From Chloroflexota bacterium (GTDB lineage Bacteria; Chloroflexota; UBA11872; UBA12225), in assembly GCA_030447525.1 (NCBI GenBank), contig JAUJOR010000015.1, forward strand, positions 62,001 through 126,000: 64,000 bases of DNA, read 5' to 3'. Each line of letters opens with the position of its first letter. The first letter of the stretch is position 1. The notes under the pieces are model-generated. The model saw only the letters and a program-made list of their open reading frames with translations. It made no database searches and had not been told where the DNA came from. This document shows positions 36,993 to 45,716 of this stretch, piece by piece. A program made the position numbers and the translations under genes.

Positions 36993-38630
36993 TCACAGGG
37001 AGACTTGTTTGACGCTACGCACGTCCGGGATGGCCTTGATCTCGGCCTCGAGCTCCTTGGAGAGGGGCTCGTCCAGATTGAGGATCATGATGGCATCGCC
37101 ACGGAGGACGCGCCGCCCGACCTGCATCGCGGAGATGTTTACGTCGCCGTCTCCCAGCAGGCTCCCGACTCGTCCGATCATCCCAGGGCGGTCGAGGTGC
37201 TGAGTCACCAGGACGTGGCCCTCAGGGACGACGTCTACCCAATAGTCGTCGATGCGTACAAGGCGCGGGGCGTCCCCAATGATCGTCCCGGCCACCACCC
37301 GAGGATGGCCATTTTCCCGCACCGTGAGGGTGATCAGATTGGCGTAGTTTGCTTCCGGCCGGTCGGCCTTCTGCTCCAGGACGTTGAGGCCCCGGCTGCG
37401 GGCGACGAGGCGGGCGTTGATCAAGTTCACCCGCTGCTCGGAGATGGTGGCGAGCAAGCCCTTGATGGCCGCCGCCGTGAGAGGCGTAACGTCGTGGGCG
37501 GCCAGCTCCCCGGCGTACGTCAGCTCTACCGTCTCCAGGCGCGCCTCGGTCAGCTGGGTCATCGCCTGCCCCAGCTTTTCCGCCAGGCGGAGATACGGCT
37601 CGATGAACTCGATGTCCCCGGCGACGCGTAGCGGGGCGTTGACCGCCCCGGAGACGTGCTCGCCACGCAGGCAGGCCAGGACGAGCCGGGCGACATCGGT
37701 GGCCACCTCTTGCTGCGCCTCGCGTGAGGAGGCCGCCAGGTGAGGCGTAGTCACCACTCTGGGGTGACCGATCAGGGGGCTATCCTGGGGTGGCTCCTGC
37801 TGAAACACGTCCAGGGCGGCGCCGCCGAGCTGGCCGGAGTCCAGGGCGTGGCGCAGGGCCTCTTCGTCCAGCAGGCCGCCGCGGGCGCAATTCACCAGCA
37901 GGGCGCCGCGCTTCATGCGGGAGAACTCGGCCGCCCCCATGAGATCCGAGTTCTGCGGGCTCAATGGGGCGTGGAGGGAGACGACGTCTGATTCCAGGAG
38001 GAGCTTGTCCAGCGGGGCGAGCTCCACGCCATTGCTTTCGGCGTGCTCGCGCGAGATGAAGGGGTCGGTGGCGATGACGCGCATCTCGAAGGCCAGGGCG
38101 CGGCGCGCCACTTGCGTCCCAATCCGTCCCAGGCCGACGATCCCCAGCGTCTTGCCCCGCAGCTCCATGCCCACAAACTTGGACGGCGTCCATTCCCCCT
38201 TCTGCAGGGACTGCATTGCCTGGGGGACGTTACGGGCCAGGGCGAGCAGCACGGCGATGGTGTGCTCGGTGGCCGCAAAGGTCGACCCGCCGGCCGAGTT
38301 GACTACGACGATGCCTCGACGGGTGGCTTCCTCGACGTCGACATTGTCCACACCTACCCCGGCGCGGGCGACGACGCGCAAGTTGCGCCCGGCGTCCAGT
38401 ACCTCCTTGGTGACTTTAGTGGCGCTGCGCACCACCAGGGCGTCGAAGTCGCCGATGATCTCTAAGAGCTGGGCCGGGGTTAACCCTGTCTGGACCGTCA
38501 CCTGCGACTCGGCACGCAGAATCTCCACGCCGGCGTCCGCCAGCTGGTCGGCGACGAGAACCCGGGCCTGGCGGGCGCTCGTCGCCTCCCGCCCGCTGTA
38601 AGGAGCTGCCGGGGGGCTGGCTACCATCAC
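36993..38630 (-). CDS. serA: D-3-phosphoglycerate dehydrogenase
   Basis: 545 residues, the long form with three parts. Substrate/NAD domain with LGIVGLGRIGTQVARRALAF, VNCARGGLLDEEALRHALDS (Arg), ALDVFQQEPP (Glu) and VVTTPHLAASSREAQ (His). Then an allosteric substrate-binding (ASB) domain from about residue 325. Last a C-terminal ACT domain (VLVTQHLDRPGMIGRVGSLL) for serine feedback. First step of serine synthesis. Its start overlaps the stop of the aminotransferase gene by 4 bp (ATGA). Confidence 0.96.
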   Translation of the reverse strand: MMVASPPAAPYSGREATSARQARVLVADQLADAGVEILRAESQVTVQTGLTPAQLLEIIGDFDALVVRSATKVTKEVLDAGRNLRVVARAGVGVDNVDVEEATRRGIVVVNSAGGSTFAATEHTIAVLLALARNVPQAMQSLQKGEWTPSKFVGMELRGKTLGIVGLGRIGTQVARRALAFEMRVIATDPFISREHAESNGVELAPLDKLLLESDVVSLHAPLSPQNSDLMGAAEFSRMKRGALLVNCARGGLLDEEALRHALDSGQLGGAALDVFQQEPPQDSPLIGHPRVVTTPHLAASSREAQQEVATDVARLVLACLRGEHVSGAVNAPLRVAGDIEFIEPYLRLAEKLGQAMTQLTEARLETVELTYAGELAAHDVTPLTAAAIKGLLATISEQRVNLINARLVARSRGLNVLEQKADRPEANYANLITLTVRENGHPRVVAGTIIGDAPRLVRIDDYWVDVVPEGHVLVTQHLDRPGMIGRVGSLLGDGDVNISAMQVGRRVLRGDAIMILNLDEPLSKELEAEIKAIPDVRSVKQVSL

Positions 38631-39757
38631 CTGCCGAGTACCTCCCCCAACGCCCGCAGGGCCTGCTGGATCTCCGAGCGACGCACGTATCCTAGATGGC
38701 CGATGCGGAAGTGCGTCTCACGCCAGTGTTCCTGCCCCGTGGCCAGGATGACGCCGTGCTCGTCCCTCAGACGCTTGTGGACCAGCTTCATATCCACCCC
38801 CTCGGGGGCGACCACGGCCGTGACCGTGTCCGAGACGTAGCGCAGGTCGGCGGCCAGCTGCAGCCCCAGGCGGCGAATGCCCCGGCGGGTGTAGTCGGCG
38901 ATCTCGTGGTGGCGCCGGAAGACGTTCTCCAGCCCTTCCTCGTCCATCATGCGCAGGGCGGCGCGCAGGCCGTACATCTGGGTAATGGCCGGGGTATAAG
39001 GGGTTTGACCCTTCTTCTGGAACTCCAGGGCCGCCTGGAAGTCCCAGTAGCTGCGGGGCAGCTTGGCCGTCTTCGTCGCCTCCCAAGCCCGCGGCGAGAC
39101 GGAGAGCATGGTCATCCCCGGCGGGATCATCCACGCCTTCTGTGACCCGGTGATGGCCACGTCCACTCCCCAGCCGTCGGTCTCACAAGGGATGGCTCCC
39201 ATAGAAGAGACGCAGTCAACGAGCAGGAGGGCGCCAGCGCGGTGCACCGCCGGGGCGATCTCCCCCACCGGGTTGGTAACCCCGGTGGACGTCTCGTTGT
39301 GGGTGATCATCACCCCCTTGACCGGCGGGCCCCCCGCCAGGCGATCGGCGACGACCGCTGGATCGGCGGCGCTGCCCCACGGCCAGGCCATCTGCTCTAC
39401 CTGGAGACCAAAGGCGCGGGCGATCTCACACCACCGCTCGCCAAAGGAGCCGACGGTGATGCAGAGCACCGCATCCCCGGGGGAAAAGGAGTTGACCAGG
39501 GCCGCTTCCAGGCCGCCGGTGCCGGCGCCAGGGAAGAACAAGATCTCGTTCTGTGTCCGGAACACCCGCCGCACCCCGGCCACCGTCTCGTCCTGGAGGG
39601 CGGCGAACTCCGGACCGCGATGGTTGATCATCTGGCCGCTCAAGGCCCGCCGCACCAGGGGTGGCAGGGTGGTCGGCCCGGGGATGCGCAGGTTGATCTC
39701 GCGCTGCCGGCGGCGCGGCGCGACGGCGCTGGTGGGTTTTTCTACTGTCGCAACCAT
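38627..39757 (-). CDS. class V aminotransferase (alanine/serine-glyoxylate aminotransferase family)
   Basis: 376 residues from ATG 39757; the frame is open to 39844 but upstream residues are unconserved and cross the promoter. Signature LRIPGPTTLPPLVRRALSGQ, MINHRGPEFAALQDET, GAGTGGLEAALVNSFSPGD, and Schiff-base Lys in DVAITGSQKAWMIPPGM. Translationally coupled to serA, so it may transaminate phosphohydroxypyruvate in place of SerC, or run serine/alanine-glyoxylate exchange. Both fit the glycine cleavage and hydroxypyruvate reductase genes nearby. Confidence 0.9.
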   Translation of the reverse strand: MVATVEKPTSAVAPRRRQREINLRIPGPTTLPPLVRRALSGQMINHRGPEFAALQDETVAGVRRVFRTQNEILFFPGAGTGGLEAALVNSFSPGDAVLCITVGSFGERWCEIARAFGLQVEQMAWPWGSAADPAVVADRLAGGPPVKGVMITHNETSTGVTNPVGEIAPAVHRAGALLLVDCVSSMGAIPCETDGWGVDVAITGSQKAWMIPPGMTMLSVSPRAWEATKTAKLPRSYWDFQAALEFQKKGQTPYTPAITQMYGLRAALRMMDEEGLENVFRRHHEIADYTRRGIRRLGLQLAADLRYVSDTVTAVVAPEGVDMKLVHKRLRDEHGVILATGQEHWRETHFRIGHLGYVRRSEIQQALRALGEVLGR

Positions 39758-39767
39758 GGTAGTGAAG

Positions 39768-39777
39768 AGGATAGCAA
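39768..39777 (-). promoter_or_regulatory. extended -10 promoter for the aminotransferase-serA operon
   Basis: Minus-strand TTGC followed by TATCCT (39768-39773), 10 nt before the ATG at 39757. Confidence 0.45.
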
Positions 39778-39816
39778 GGCCAGTAGTGGCGAGGGTCGCC
39801 GGGGTGTTGTGGTGCC

Positions 39817-41022
39817 GTGGCGGTACGTTTCTTGCCCCGTTCACGATGCCATGCCGGGGACGTGTCGGTGAGTCGCTCGTCGCTCCGCTTTGTCTTTTTC
39901 GGCCTGGCCATCTCCAGCGCCTGGGGCAATGGGCACGCCACGACGTACCGCGGCCTGGTCCGGGAGCTGGCCCGGCGCGGCCACCAGGTGGTCTTCTACG
40001 AGCGGCGCACGGCGTGGTTCGACGCCAACTGCGATCTGCCCCAGGCCGACTATTGCGACATCCGGCGCTACGAGTCGTGGCCGCCCCCCGGTGTAGAGGG
40101 AGCAGTAGCGGCGGCGGACGTAGTCGTCCTAGGGAGCTACGCCGGGGCGGGTTTTGGAGATGGCATTGCCATCGCGGACTGGCTGCCGCGACACACCAAG
40201 GCGCTGCTCGCCTACTACGATATCGATACGCCGAGGACTCTCGCTGCTTTCAGAGAGAACGAAGGGACGGATTACCTCTTGCGGTCTCAGCTGTCCTTGT
40301 TCGACCTGGTGCTGTCGTTCGGCGGAGGGCCGGTCCTGGACGAACTGCGCCGGTGGGGGGCGCGGCGCGCCGAGCCGCTCTACTGCGCTGTTGACCCCGA
40401 CGTGCATCGCCCCGGCGCGCCAGTCGCGGAATACCAGTGCGACCTGGGGTACATGGGCACCTACGACGAAAGCCGTCAGGACATGGTGGAGGAACTGGTA
40501 ATTGCCCCGGCCCGCTTACGGCCCGACCGACGTTTCGTGCTCGCCGGAGCACAATATCCGGAGGCGGTAGAGCGCGTGCTGCCGGCGAACGTGGGGCGGA
40601 CGTCCCACGTCCAGCCAGCGGACCATTCGGCATTCCACGCCAGCTGCGTTTGGGAAGTCAAGGCCACGCGAGCACCGATGCGGCGCGCCGGGTGGTCTCC
40701 CTCAGTGGGCTTGTTCGAAGCCGCTGCATGTGGCACATCAGTCATCTCCGATCGCTGGCCGGGCTTCGAGACGTTTTTCGCCCCCGGCCGTGAAGCGCTC
40801 GTTGCAGACACGCGCGAGGACGTCCTGGAGGCCCTCGCCCTGCCGGAAGAGGCTCGGCGCGCCCTCGGCGCCGCCGGGCGCGTGCGCATCTTGCGCCAGC
40901 ATACCTACGCCCACCGTGTCGATCAGCTGGAGGTGGCCTTCGCCGCCCTGGGCATCTCTCTCTCAGATGCCGACGCTCCCTCAAGTAGCCCTGATAACCT
41001 TGAGGCGGTGGCGGGGGGCTAG
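39817..41022 (+). CDS. CgeB-family glycosyltransferase (GT-B fold)
   Basis: 401 residues from GTG 39817; a start at GTG 39862 is also possible because conservation begins at LRFVFFGLAISSAWGNGHAT. Middle: AEYQCDLGYMGTYDESRQD. The C-terminal donor-binding motif RRAGWSPSVGLFEAAACGTS, then VISDRWPGFETFFAPGREAL, is typical of the CgeB/Glyco_trans_1_2 family. Likely cytoplasmic, adding sugar to a surface polymer or small molecule. Nine bases before the following glycosidase-like gene, so the two form an operon. Confidence 0.86.
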   Translation: MAVRFLPRSRCHAGDVSVSRSSLRFVFFGLAISSAWGNGHATTYRGLVRELARRGHQVVFYERRTAWFDANCDLPQADYCDIRRYESWPPPGVEGAVAAADVVVLGSYAGAGFGDGIAIADWLPRHTKALLAYYDIDTPRTLAAFRENEGTDYLLRSQLSLFDLVLSFGGGPVLDELRRWGARRAEPLYCAVDPDVHRPGAPVAEYQCDLGYMGTYDESRQDMVEELVIAPARLRPDRRFVLAGAQYPEAVERVLPANVGRTSHVQPADHSAFHASCVWEVKATRAPMRRAGWSPSVGLFEAAACGTSVISDRWPGFETFFAPGREALVADTREDVLEALALPEEARRALGAAGRVRILRQHTYAHRVDQLEVAFAALGISLSDADAPSSSPDNLEAVAGG

Positions 41023-41030
41023 GATGGCCG

Positions 41031-41912
41031 ATGATCAAGGCGGTGATGCTGTGGAACGAGCCCAACAATATGTCGCACTGGGACTACTCGATCGACCCCC
41101 AGTGGGCGATCTACGCCTTGATGTGCCGCTGGGCCACGACGGCCGTTCGTGACGCGGCCGGGGACGTCCAGGTCGTCCTCGGGGGCATCGCCCCCATCGA
41201 TCCCGACTTCATAGATCTGATCATGCGCCAGCACGGTCTGGAGTCGGTAGTGGACGTGGTGGCCATTCACGGCTTCCCCTTCGACTGGCACCTGTGGCAG
41301 ATCGAGGAGTGGCCGCACAAAGTGGCCGAGATCCGGGCGGTAACCGGCCGGCCCATCTGGGCCACGGAAGTAGGGATCAGCAGCTTTGGCTGCGAGGAGG
41401 TGCAGGCGCTGGGGCTGCGCAAGACGGTGCAGCTCCTCCCGCCGCTGGTCGATCAGGTGTTCTGGTACTCCCTGTTCGATCTCCCCAGCGCCCGCACGGC
41501 CGAGACGCGCCACCGAGAGGCCGAGGGGAGCGCCTACTACCGCCACTTCTACTTCGGCTTGCTCACCAGCACCGGCCAGCCCAAGCTGGCCCTGCGCGAC
41601 TTTCCGCCCGAGCTAGGCGTCTGCCAGTGGCTCCACCTGCACGATCGTGACCTGGTGGACGCGACCGCCACCTGGCTCCAGCGCCTGGGCGTGCGCGCCA
41701 TCCGCACCGGGGTAAGCTGGGCAGATTGGCACGTCCCGGGGGCCCAGGATTTCTACGACTACGCCTTGCGTCGGCTCGAACCATTCGACGTCACCCTGAC
41801 TCTCTGCTTTACCCCACCCAGCCGGGGGATCCGGCCCCACCACACCAGCCCCCCGGTGGATCCTGGGGAGTTCGCCCACTTCTGCCACCAAGTGGTGCGG
41901 CGCTACCACTAG
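41031..41912 (+). CDS. beta-xylosidase-like TIM-barrel glycosidase
   Basis: 293 residues. Starts with the acid/base motif KAVMLWNEPNNMSHWDY, followed by VDVVAIHGFPFDW and the nucleophile strand GRPIWATEVGISSFG. The last 100 residues (TGVSWADWHVPGAQDFYDYA, LTLCFTPPSRGIRPHHTSPP) look like the first strands of a barrel, giving a permuted appearance. I recall the same order in similar proteins annotated beta-xylosidase beside CgeB genes, so it is probably native. No signal peptide. Role in glycoconjugate synthesis or trimming is inferred. Confidence 0.72.
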   Translation: MIKAVMLWNEPNNMSHWDYSIDPQWAIYALMCRWATTAVRDAAGDVQVVLGGIAPIDPDFIDLIMRQHGLESVVDVVAIHGFPFDWHLWQIEEWPHKVAEIRAVTGRPIWATEVGISSFGCEEVQALGLRKTVQLLPPLVDQVFWYSLFDLPSARTAETRHREAEGSAYYRHFYFGLLTSTGQPKLALRDFPPELGVCQWLHLHDRDLVDATATWLQRLGVRAIRTGVSWADWHVPGAQDFYDYALRRLEPFDVTLTLCFTPPSRGIRPHHTSPPVDPGEFAHFCHQVVRRYH

Positions 41913-42080
41913 ATCCAGTCCAAATGGTCCAGGGCGTCTACATCCTGCGTTCGTGTTCACGCTTGGTAATCGGGTTCTGGGCTCCTAGAGTGCGGGGGGA
42001 GTCGGGGAGTAAGGCGCGACAGGAAGCGGAGGGGTACGGTGCCTCCTCTAGGTCGGGTCATGAGCCGGGTGCTCAGCGGG

Positions 42081-42521
42081 ATGGCGGACCAGAGTGTGCG
42101 GTTTCAGGACATACGCGGCCTGTTGCTGGCACTCGGATTCGCGGAACGTGTACGTGGGAGTCACCACATCTACACCCGAGCTGACGTGGAAGAGATACTT
42201 AATCTGCAGCCGGCCGGGAGTGGCCAGGCGAAGCTGTACCAGGTGCGTCAGGTGCGCCAGTTGATCGTGAAGTACAAGCTGGCAGAGGAGCGGACACGGA
42301 TGAACGACGCCCCCTTGAGGTATGAGGTGATCATCTACTGGAGCCAAGACGATGGGGCATTCATCGCCGAGGTTCCTGAGCTGCCTGGATGCGCGGCCGA
42401 CGGACAGACGCCACAGGAAGCGCTGGCAGAGGTGCAGGTCGTGGCGCGGCAGTGGATCGAGACCGCTCGAGACCTAGGGCGAGCGGTGCCGGAGCCAAAG
42501 GGGCGCCTGGTCTTCGCCTAG
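42081..42521 (+). CDS. HicA-HicB fusion (toxin-antitoxin in one frame)
   Basis: 146 residues from ATG 42081 (42060 also possible). Residues 1-65 are a HicA-type mRNA interferase domain (FQDIRGLLLALGFAERVRGS with catalytic GSHHIY, then KLYQVRQVRQLIVKYKL). Residues 74-146 are a HicB antitoxin (YEVIIYWSQDDGAFIAEVPE, LPGCAADGQTPQEALAEVQ). Normally these are two genes; here no stop separates them. A Shine-Dalgarno AGAGGAG at 42284-42290 sits 9 nt before an internal ATG at 42300, so HicB alone could also be made. Confidence 0.85.
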   Translation: MADQSVRFQDIRGLLLALGFAERVRGSHHIYTRADVEEILNLQPAGSGQAKLYQVRQVRQLIVKYKLAEERTRMNDAPLRYEVIIYWSQDDGAFIAEVPELPGCAADGQTPQEALAEVQVVARQWIETARDLGRAVPEPKGRLVFA

Positions 42522-42526
42522 AGGAA

Positions 42527-42580
42527 CGCCTCCGCGCCCCCTGGCTAGGATTGGGGGCGCTGCCAGGGGGCGCGGAGGCG
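42527..42580. terminator. perfect 18-bp inverted repeat between hicAB and glyS
   Basis: CGCCTCCGCGCCCCCTGG (42527-42544) and its exact reverse complement at 42563-42580 with an 18-nt loop. It lies between convergent genes and takes in the last codons of glyS. Probably a two-way terminator, although without a T-run. Confidence 0.7.
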
Positions 42581-43876
42581 GCGCTGGATCTCTTCGAGGA
42601 GTCCATCGGCGGGGATGCGGTCCTGAGCCATGGAGTCGCGGTCGCGCACGGTGACGGTGCCATCTTGCAGGCTCTGGCTGTCCACGGTGACGCACCAGGG
42701 GGTGCCGATCTCGTCCTGGCGCCGGTAGCGGCGCCCGACGGCGGCGGTTTCGTCGTAGAGGACGAGCATTTCACCGCGCAGGGCGCGGTAGATGCGCTGG
42801 GACAGCTCGACGAGGGCTTCGTCGCGCCTGACGAGGGGGAGGACGGCGACTTTGACGGGGGCGAGGCGGGGGTGGAAGCGCATGACGGTGCGCAGCCCCT
42901 CCTTGTCCGGCTCCTCGTCGTAGGCCTCCAGCAGGAAGACGAGCATCGCCCGGTCGACGCCGATGGACGGTTCGATGACGTACGGGACGACGTGCTCCTT
43001 CGTCTCTTCCTCAAAATAGTCTAGCTCTTCACCCGAGGCCCTGGTGTGCTGAGTCAGGTCGTAGTCCGTGCGGTTGGCGACCCCCTGCAGCTCGCTCTTG
43101 CCGAAGGGGAAGTCGTACATGATGTCCACGGTGCGCTTGGAGTAAAAGGCCCGATCCTCGTCGGGATGCTCGTAGAAATCCAGCATCTCCCGGCGCACGC
43201 CGTACTTGAGGAGCCAGTTAAGGCTGGTTTGGAGCCATTCCTCGAAGGCCGCCACGTCCTCACCGGGGCGGACGAAGTACTCCAGCTCCATCTGCTCCAG
43301 CTCCCGCAGGCGGAAGATGAAGTTCCCGGTGGTGATCTCGTTACGGAAGGCCTTGCCGATCTGGGCGATGCCGAAAGGGAGCTTTCGGCGCATGGCCTGC
43401 TGTACCAGCCGGAAGTTGGTGAAGATGGCCTGGCAAGTCTCCGGGCGGAGGTAGGCAACGGAGGCGTCACCCTCCACCGGGCCGACAAAGGTCTTGAACA
43501 TAGTGTTGAACTGGCGGATGTCCGTCCAGTCCTTGAGGCCACAAACGGGGCAGTTCTTGGCCAGGTCGATCTGGTCGGCGCGGAAGCGGTTGTGGCAGTT
43601 GCGACACTCCACCAGCGGATCGGTGAAGTTCTGGAGGTGGCCGGAGGCCTCCCAGACTCGGGGGGAGGCCAGAATGCCGGCGTCTAGCCCGACGATGTCC
43701 GTGCGCCCGTACACGTAGTCCCGCCACCAGGCCTGCTTGACGTTGTTGCGCAGCTCTACGCCCAGCGGGCCGTAGTCCCACACGCCGTTAAAGCCACCGT
43801 AGATCTCGCTGCTGGGGAAGACGAAGCCGCGTCGCTTGCACAGCGATACCAGCTTGTCCATCGTCACTTTGGCCAT
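42545..43876 (-). CDS. glyS: glycyl-tRNA synthetase (alpha2, class II)
   Basis: 443 residues. N-terminal RGFVFPSSEIYGGFNGVWDY and GPLGVELRNNVKQAWWRD. A zinc-binding pair is present (CRNCHNRF ... CPVC). Motif 2 is IAQIGKAFRNEITTGNFIFR with the next strand RELEQMELEYF. Motif 3 is YVIEPSIGVDRAMLVFLLEA. The C-terminal anticodon-binding domain includes APVKVAVLPLVRRDEALVE. It charges tRNA-Gly. No T-box features are visible upstream. Confidence 0.96.
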   Translation of the reverse strand: MAKVTMDKLVSLCKRRGFVFPSSEIYGGFNGVWDYGPLGVELRNNVKQAWWRDYVYGRTDIVGLDAGILASPRVWEASGHLQNFTDPLVECRNCHNRFRADQIDLAKNCPVCGLKDWTDIRQFNTMFKTFVGPVEGDASVAYLRPETCQAIFTNFRLVQQAMRRKLPFGIAQIGKAFRNEITTGNFIFRLRELEQMELEYFVRPGEDVAAFEEWLQTSLNWLLKYGVRREMLDFYEHPDEDRAFYSKRTVDIMYDFPFGKSELQGVANRTDYDLTQHTRASGEELDYFEEETKEHVVPYVIEPSIGVDRAMLVFLLEAYDEEPDKEGLRTVMRFHPRLAPVKVAVLPLVRRDEALVELSQRIYRALRGEMLVLYDETAAVGRRYRRQDEIGTPWCVTVDSQSLQDGTVTVRDRDSMAQDRIPADGLLEEIQRRLRAPWQRPQS

Positions 43877-44099
43877 ACGTGTCTCTACGTGTCTCCCACG
43901 GGGCGTGCCGCGAGGCTCTGACTTGTCCGAGCCACAGCATCTAGATGAGCGCGGTGTGTGCGGCCGCTAACGGGTGGGGGCCGCGGAACATACCAATCCG
44001 GCTATCCGAGTGCTGTGGCGCCGGCTCGTTGACGCCAAGTCACCCCCTGCCTGCCGGGGGCCAAGAAAATGACCAGTCAAGGGTATCATCTGCCCCGCG

Positions 44100-44282
44100 A
44101 TGCGCCTCTCCCGCGCCTTTGGGCGAATGCTCCGTGAGGTCCCGGCGGACGCTGACACGCCGGGCCACCGCCTTCTCCTGCGCGCCGGCCGCTACACCCT
44201 CCTGCCCTTGGGGCTGCGCGTGCAACGCAAGATCGAAGGGATCGCCCGCCAGGAGCTCGACTCCGCCAAGGGGGCGCCGTGA
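44100..44282 (+). pseudogene. N-terminal remnant of prolyl-tRNA synthetase
   Basis: 60 codons, starting MRLSRAFGRMLREVPADADT and continuing GHRLLLRAG then YTLLPLGLRVQRKIEG, which aligns with the first 65-70 residues of bacterial ProS. About nine residues (the usual LIRPLAAGI part) are missing in the middle, and the frame stops after DSAKGAP, well before class II motif 1 is complete. No further ProS sequence follows; the next gene starts 1 bp later. A TATCAT box 10 nt upstream could still drive it. Best read as a decayed proS copy. Confidence 0.7.
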
Positions 44283-44283
44283 C

Positions 44284-45516
44284 ATGAATACAGCCATGAC
44301 AGCGGGAAGCGGCAAGGACATGACCAGTTCCCGCCCGGGAGGGGCACCAGGTCAGGGCCCGCAGGGAGCCGCCGAGGGACAGACGCGCGGGGAGCAACAG
44401 GCCCAGGGCGGGGAGGGGGCACCACTGCGCGTTGCCGTCGCCGGTGTCGGGTCGTTCTCGCAGCGCGTGCTCATCCCCGGGCTCCTGGCATGCCCGGATG
44501 CAGACGTGGTGGCCGTCTACGGCCCCACGCCGGACAAGACCCTGGAGATCGCCCGACGGCAGGGCATCCCCCGCGCCTATGCCGACTACGAGAGGATGCT
44601 CGATGAGAGCCAGCCTCAGGCGGTGGTGGTGGCTACGCCGAACGACGTCCATCACCATATGACCCTGGCGGCGTTACGGCGGGGCATGGCCGTGTTTTGC
44701 GAGAAGCCCCTGGGGGTGACCCTGGAGCAGGCGGAAGAGATGGCCGGCGCCGCCCGAGAAGCCGGTGTCCCCACGGCGGTGAACTTCACGTACCGCTCCA
44801 CCACCGGCACCCGGCACGTCGAGCGCCTCATCCGCCAGGGTCGTCTCGGCGATCTCTACCATTTCAGCATCACCTTCTGGCAGAACATCCGTGCCGATCC
44901 GGAAGTACCCCTGGGCTATCGCATGCTGCGGGAGCGGGGGGGCGGGGCCTTGCTGGACATCGGGGTACACATGGTGGATGTCATAGCCTGGTGGTTCGGC
45001 GACTTGGACGCCGTCTGTGGCCTGACCCGCACGGCCATCCCCGAGCGCCCCATCCCCGCCGGGGGGCGCGGGGTAGTGACGGCCGATGACACGGCGTCTT
45101 TCATCGTCCGGCTGGCAGGAGGGGCCGCCGGCATGGTGCAGGTGAGCCAGGTGGCCACCGGGCGGCAGAATTATCGCCGCTTCGACCTATTCGGCAGCCG
45201 GGGGAGCATCGTGATGGAGGAGGACCGCACCTTCGGGCCGGAGGTGCGTCTCGCCGGCCCCGGAGAGACGGCCTATATCGTGCAGCCCACCCCCGAAGAC
45301 CTGAACGTCCCATTTGACGACTTCCCGCGCTTCCATCTCTCCCGCGTCGTAGCCGCCCTCCGTGGCGTCCCGGCCCCCGAGTCCCGGGGACCCGGCGCGC
45401 CGGGTCCCGGCACGCCGGCGGACTGGCCCACGTTTGAGGATGGCCTGCGGGCCCAGCGGGCGGTTGCCGCCGTCGCCGAGTCGGGACGCACCGGCATGTG
45501 GGTCAAGATCGGGTAG
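44284..45516 (+). CDS. Gfo/Idh/MocA family oxidoreductase
   Basis: 410 residues from ATG 44284; the frame stays open upstream to 43945 over the proS remnant but without conservation. After a disordered Gly/Gln-rich stretch of 48 residues comes the Rossmann start LRVAVAGVGSFSQRVLIPGL, then VVVATPNDVHHHMTLAALRR and the catalytic EKP in AVFCEKPLGVTLEQAEEMAG. The C-terminal sheet domain has GGALLDIGVHMVDVIAWWFG. NAD(P)-dependent oxidation or reduction of a sugar or cyclitol; substrate unknown. No sugar genes flank it. Confidence 0.88.
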   Translation: MNTAMTAGSGKDMTSSRPGGAPGQGPQGAAEGQTRGEQQAQGGEGAPLRVAVAGVGSFSQRVLIPGLLACPDADVVAVYGPTPDKTLEIARRQGIPRAYADYERMLDESQPQAVVVATPNDVHHHMTLAALRRGMAVFCEKPLGVTLEQAEEMAGAAREAGVPTAVNFTYRSTTGTRHVERLIRQGRLGDLYHFSITFWQNIRADPEVPLGYRMLRERGGGALLDIGVHMVDVIAWWFGDLDAVCGLTRTAIPERPIPAGGRGVVTADDTASFIVRLAGGAAGMVQVSQVATGRQNYRRFDLFGSRGSIVMEEDRTFGPEVRLAGPGETAYIVQPTPEDLNVPFDDFPRFHLSRVVAALRGVPAPESRGPGAPGPGTPADWPTFEDGLRAQRAVAAVAESGRTGMWVKIG

Positions 45517-45716
45517 TCTCAAGTCTGGCCCTCCGATGCGAGGCATCATCTACCATGGCAATGAGACTTCCACCCGGTACGCACCTGGTACGGGGTGATT
45601 GCCGGTGATCCGGAACCCCGCGTTGCCGCGCTACAGGGTCGCTCACTCTCTGTGGCCCTATCGCCGGCAGGGCCAGACGCCATCGCGCCGCCATGCAGAT
45701 GCCTTACGGTGACCCA

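Noticed and set aside
40620..40690. Possible frameshift in the CgeB-family gene
   Set aside because: The local residues (SCVWEVKATR) differ from the family pattern, but length and the flanking motif remain in frame, so simple divergence is enough.
43877..44099. Possible T-box leader for glyS or the proS fragment
   Set aside because: No T-box sequence (TGGNACCGCG) and no specifier-type stem; only short GAGACACGTA repeats before glyS.
43945..44283. N-terminal extension of the Gfo/Idh/MocA gene to 43945
   Set aside because: The extra frame crosses the proS remnant and its upstream region and shows no conserved residues; ATG 44284 is a better start.
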